64,000 nucleotides of DNA from Peptoniphilus catoniae (GTDB taxonomy: Bacteria; Bacillota; Clostridia; Tissierellales; Peptoniphilaceae). This document shows, piece after piece, positions 60,989 to 64,000 of the stretch. The translations under genes were made by a program, and so were the position numbers. Where the stretch lies: positions 1 through 64,000 of the forward strand of contig NZ_LR588417.1 in the NCBI RefSeq assembly GCF_901447155.2. The letters are read 5' to 3'. Under the pieces are notes generated by a model. That model did no database searches. It saw only the letters and a program-made list of their open reading frames with translations, and was not told the origin of the DNA. The stretch's first letter is position 1, and each line of letters opens with the position of its first letter.

Positions 60989-62083
60989 ATGAAAATAAAA
61001 GTAAATAGAAAAGAACTTTCAAAACATATATCCATTGTACAAAAAGCAATTTCTCCAAGAACCACTATGCAAATTTTAGAAGGAATATTAATTATTGCAA
61101 AAGATAACACCCTTACCCTAATTGCATCAGATGAAAAGCTAAGTATAAAATCAAAGCTTTCAGCAGTAGTTGAAGAGGATGGAAATTATGTAGTAAATTC
61201 AAGACTTTTTGGAGAAATAATAAGAAGACTTCAAGATGATATCGTAAATATAAGTGTAAATCAAAATAATATGCACATAAGCGCAAACAAATCTGAATTT
61301 GATATTCAAGTGCAAAATTCTGAAGAGTTTCCTGATCTTCCAAAAATAGACAACGAGTCCACTGTAACTATAAATTCCGAAGACTTTAAAGAAGCTGTTA
61401 GAAAAACATCCTTTGCAGTATCTCTTGATGAAACAAGAAAAAATTTCACGGGAGTTTTTATGAATGTAGTCCAAGGATCAATAAATTTTGTAGCTTTGGA
61501 CGGATTCAGAATGGCACTTAAAAGTATAAGAAGTGGATGTGAAGAAAATATATCCGTAATTATACCGGCAAGAGCCTTAAATGAAATTGGTAAGATTATA
61601 GAAGAAGAGGAAGATATAAAGGTAGATGTAAGCTTTAATCAAATAAAATTTACCCTTGCTAATACTGAAGTTTATACAACAAGAATAAGCGGAGAATTTT
61701 TTAATTATGAAGGTCTAATAAGAAACGACCATACAAGTATTGTAAAGACAAAAAGAGAAGATATAGAAAATTCTCTTGAAAGAGCCTCCCTTCTTGCCAA
61801 GGAGGAAAAAGCAAATCTTATAAAATTAGATATAAGTGGAGAAAATATTTTAATTACTTCAAATTCTGAAATAGGTTCAGTTAAGGAAGAGGTAGCTGCT
61901 CAAATAGAAGGAGAAGATTTAAAAATAGCCTTTAATTCAAAATATCTTCTTGAAGGAATAAAAAATATGACAGGAGAAAATCTGACCTTCAATTTTACCG
62001 ACTCAGTTAATCCATGCATAATAAAAGAAGATGAAGATCCTGATTATATATATTTGGTTCTTCCTGTAAGACTTGCAAACTAG
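60989..62083 (+). CDS. dnaN: DNA polymerase III beta subunit (sliding clamp)
   Basis: This encodes 364 residues from the ATG at 60989 (GGGAGGAAAAA upstream); the frame from 60923 adds an unlikely leader. The start MKIKVNRKELSKHISIVQKAISPRTTMQILEGILI and the end YLVLPVRL are those of DnaN, and the GFRMALKSI region of the first clamp domain is visible. It forms a ring dimer on DNA and tethers polymerase. A promoter with TTAACA and TAATCT (60932-60960) is possible. It lies 8 bases before the S4 gene. Confidence 0.97.
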   Translation: MKIKVNRKELSKHISIVQKAISPRTTMQILEGILIIAKDNTLTLIASDEKLSIKSKLSAVVEEDGNYVVNSRLFGEIIRRLQDDIVNISVNQNNMHISANKSEFDIQVQNSEEFPDLPKIDNESTVTINSEDFKEAVRKTSFAVSLDETRKNFTGVFMNVVQGSINFVALDGFRMALKSIRSGCEENISVIIPARALNEIGKIIEEEEDIKVDVSFNQIKFTLANTEVYTTRISGEFFNYEGLIRNDHTSIVKTKREDIENSLERASLLAKEEKANLIKLDISGENILITSNSEIGSVKEEVAAQIEGEDLKIAFNSKYLLEGIKNMTGENLTFNFTDSVNPCIIKEDEDPDYIYLVLPVRLAN

Positions 62084-62091
62084 GTGATAAA

Positions 62092-62283
62092 GTGGAAAAA
62101 AGTTATATAAAATTGGGGGATTTTTTAAAAATAAACAATATAGCTCAAAGTGGCGGCGAAGCAAAGGTTTTAATTCAATCGGGATTTGTTAAAGTAAACG
62201 GAGACATTGAAACAAGAAGAGGAAAAAAACTTAATCCTGGAGATATAGTAAGTGTAAACAATCAGGAATTTAAAGTTAAATGA
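62092..62283 (+). CDS. S4-domain RNA-binding protein (YaaA/RlbA type)
   Basis: This 63-residue protein starts at GTG with AGGTGATAAA upstream. It is one S4 domain: KLGDFLKINNIAQSGGEAKVLIQSGFVKVNGDIETRRGKKLNPGDIV. Members at the origin in Firmicutes are called YaaA or RlbA and bind RNA, likely rRNA. It overlaps recF by 4 bases, the standard dnaN-yaaA-recF order. Confidence 0.93.
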   Translation: MEKSYIKLGDFLKINNIAQSGGEAKVLIQSGFVKVNGDIETRRGKKLNPGDIVSVNNQEFKVK

Positions 62284-63389
62284 AAATTTTAAATTTAGAA
62301 ATTTTTAAATTTAGAAATTATCAATATTTAAAATTTAAGGCTGATAGAAATCTAAACCTAATTTACGGAAAAAACGCCATGGGAAAAAGCAACTTTCTTG
62401 AAGCCATCTACACTATTACTGTAGGTAAACCCTTTAGAAGTGCAAGAAGCAGCAATCTTATTAATTTAGAAAGCAGCAAGGCTCTTTTAAAGGCTGAAAT
62501 TGAAAGCTTCGGCTATATTGACAAGGTTGAAATAGAAATAAACAAGGATGGCAAAAATACCTATAAAATAAATAATGAAGACATAATATTAAAAGATTAT
62601 AAAAAGGATTTCAGTTCAGTAATATTTTCTCCTGCGGACTTAAATATGGTAAAACAGTCCCCAATTGAAAGAAGAAATTATATAGATAATTTGATTTGTC
62701 TTATTAATCCTGTATATGAACATAATTTATCAGCCTATAAAAAAATAATTTTTCAAAGAAATAAACTTTTAAAAAATAATTTACACTATGATTTACTTAA
62801 TGTATATAACTTTCAGCTTGCAAATTACGGAGTAAAAATTTTAAAAGATAGGCTGAGAACCATAAAAAAATTTGAAAAATTTGCCAAGGTTCATTTTGAA
62901 AGGTTATCCGGAGGAGATCATTTTAAAATAACTTATTTAAGTACAATTCCCCTTTCAAATAGTGAAGAGGAAATTGAGGCTACCTTTAAAGATTCTTTAA
63001 AAGTTAATTTTAAAAGAGATATTGAAAGAAGATACACTTCTATAGGACCTCATAGAGATGATATAGATTTTAAAATAAATAATATGTCGGCTAAAAATTT
63101 TGCCTCTCAGGGAGAAATAAGAACAATAATATTGGCACTTAAATTATCTGAAATAGATTTAATTAGAGAATATAAAAAAAGCGATCCCATACTGCTTTTA
63201 GATGATGTTTTTTCAGAGCTTGATAAAAACAGATCTTCATATTTGTTAGACAGTATAGGACCTATACAAACCTTTATAACCTCAACCGATTATGATTTTG
63301 AAAATTTTAAAATTTTTAAAGGTAATTTTTATGAAGTTATAAATGGTAAATTAAAAAACAGATTAGGAGAAGATTATGACCAAGAATAA
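62280..63389 (+). CDS. recF: DNA replication and repair protein RecF
   Basis: This 369-residue SMC-like ATPase has Walker [19 protein letters not shown] near residues 29-46, the signature [17 protein letters not shown] near 277-293 and Walker [14 protein letters not shown] near 302-314. It loads RecA on gapped DNA in the RecFOR pathway. It overlaps the S4 gene by 4 bases and gyrB by 14. Confidence 0.96.
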   Translation: MKILNLEIFKFRNYQYLKFKADRNLNLIYGKNAMGKSNFLEAIYTITVGKPFRSARSSNLINLESSKALLKAEIESFGYIDKVEIEINKDGKNTYKINNEDIILKDYKKDFSSVIFSPADLNMVKQSPIERRNYIDNLICLINPVYEHNLSAYKKIIFQRNKLLKNNLHYDLLNVYNFQLANYGVKILKDRLRTIKKFEKFAKVHFERLSGGDHFKITYLSTIPLSNSEEEIEATFKDSLKVNFKRDIERRYTSIGPHRDDIDFKINNMSAKNFASQGEIRTIILALKLSEIDLIREYKKSDPILLLDDVFSELDKNRSSYLLDSIGPIQTFITSTDYDFENFKIFKGNFYEVINGKLKNRLGEDYDQE

Positions 63390-64000
63390 TAAAAGACATT
63401 ACGGTGTTGAAGATATTCAAGTTTTAACAGGTCTTGAGCCTGTTAGAAAAAGGCCGGGTATGTATATAGGCTCTACAGGACCAAGAGGACTTCATCACAT
63501 GGTCTATGAAGTAATGGACAACTCTATAGATGAGGCTTTAGCAGGTATATGCGACCATATTAAAATTCAAATATATGAAGATGGAGCCGTTTCAGTTATA
63601 GATAACGGTTCAGGTATACCTACTGATATTCACCCTCAGACTAAAAAAAGTACTGTAGAAACTGTACTTACAATACTTCATGCCGGTGGTAAGTTTAACA
63701 ATAAAGCCTACTCAGTTTCAGGAGGACTTCATGGTGTAGGTGTGTCTGTAGTAAATGCTTTGTCTATAGAGCTTGTTGCTACAGTAAAAAGAGAAGGCAA
63801 GATTTATGAACAAAAATTTTCAAGAGGTAAGCCTTTAACAGACCTTACAATAATAGGAAGTACAAATAATGATGAAACAGGAACTGAAATATATTTTAGG
63901 CCTGACCCTGAAATTTTTGATACTGTAGAATTTGATTTTGAAACCCTATCTAAAAGATTTAGAGAAATGGCATTTTTAAATAAGGGAATAAAAATAGAAT
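63376..64000 (+). CDS. gyrB: DNA gyrase subunit B, 3' truncated by window
   Basis: The frame is open from the ATG at 63376 to the window end (about 208 residues of an expected 630-650). It shows the GHKL ATPase motifs: [15 protein letters not shown] near 20, [13 protein letters not shown] near 45, [14 protein letters not shown] near 75 and [15 protein letters not shown] near 115. AGGAGAAG lies before the ATG. It overlaps the recF end by 14 bases, so the genes are coupled. Gyrase B supplies the ATPase for negative supercoiling. Confidence 0.97.
   Translation, partial: MTKNNKRHYGVEDIQVLTGLEPVRKRPGMYIGSTGPRGLHHMVYEVMDNSIDEALAGICDHIKIQIYEDGAVSVIDNGSGIPTDIHPQTKKSTVETVLTILHAGGKFNNKAYSVSGGLHGVGVSVVNALSIELVATVKREGKIYEQKFSRGKPLTDLTIIGSTNNDETGTEIYFRPDPEIFDTVEFDFETLSKRFREMAFLNKGIKIE

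Overview
The window looks like the replication-origin region of a low-GC, anaerobic Gram-positive chromosome. The core genes (rpmH, rnpA, yidD, yidC, jag, mnmE, mnmG, rsmG, parA, parB to the left; dnaA, dnaN, yaaA-type S4, recF, gyrB to the right) flank an AT-rich oriC at about 59.05-59.50 kb. The AT-rich codon use, amino-acid-type metabolism, sigma-54, and giant InlB-repeat/Cna-B/SLH surface proteins suggest a Tissierellia / Peptoniphilaceae-like bacterium. Genus is not resolved, and this placement is an inference from memory.

Layout. 0-3.1 kb: the tail of a copper-amine-oxidase-N-domain surface protein, a lipoprotein, then decayed fragments (a small membrane gene that looks frameshifted and a type I restriction hsdR stub). 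3.1-5.2 kb: a minus-strand K+ channel with an RCK domain and an L-lactate/2-hydroxyacid dehydrogenase. 5.3-20.7 kb: two giant secreted proteins of 2374 and about 2512 residues, each with its own well-formed promoter. The first promoter sits inside a large inverted repeat; the second makes a long structured leader. 20.9-30.5 kb: glycerol dehydrogenase, a flavodoxin-like pair, a YeiH exporter, an SLH beta-helix surface protein, a hotdog thioesterase, small proteins and an alpha/beta hydrolase. 30.5-36.9 kb: rpoN with a coupled glucosaminidase, a HEPN plus PD-(D/E)xK fusion protein, a small stress membrane protein, the KtrB/KtrA potassium system and a glutamate-racemase relative. 37-47.8 kb: purC, a nested-hairpin element, several PLP enzymes, a TVP38 protein with a glycolipid-type glycosyltransferase, a D-2-hydroxyacid dehydrogenase, a zinc-ribbon/TPR/SH3 membrane protein and formimidoylglutamase. 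47.8-64 kb: the origin-proximal core, transcribed away from oriC on both sides.

How it fits together. The surface genes encode an SLH-anchored, isopeptide-stabilised adhesion layer. The metabolic genes point to amino-acid and glycerol use. K+ handling is covered by a KtrAB uptake system and a separate channel. ParAB acts on two parS sites found beside its own genes, one of which doubles as the rsmG terminator. Left of oriC, most genes between 1 and 47.8 kb run toward the origin, which is unusual for this phylum.

Most interesting candidates for new biology: the HEPN plus restriction-endonuclease-fold fusion at 32.5-33.5 kb, the single-domain PhzF-like protein translationally coupled to parB, the parS/terminator overlap, the palindrome-embedded promoter at 5.3 kb, the long leader at 12.8-13.08 kb and the nested-hairpin element at 37.83-37.99 kb. 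No tRNA, rRNA, CRISPR array, prophage or complete insertion sequence was seen.
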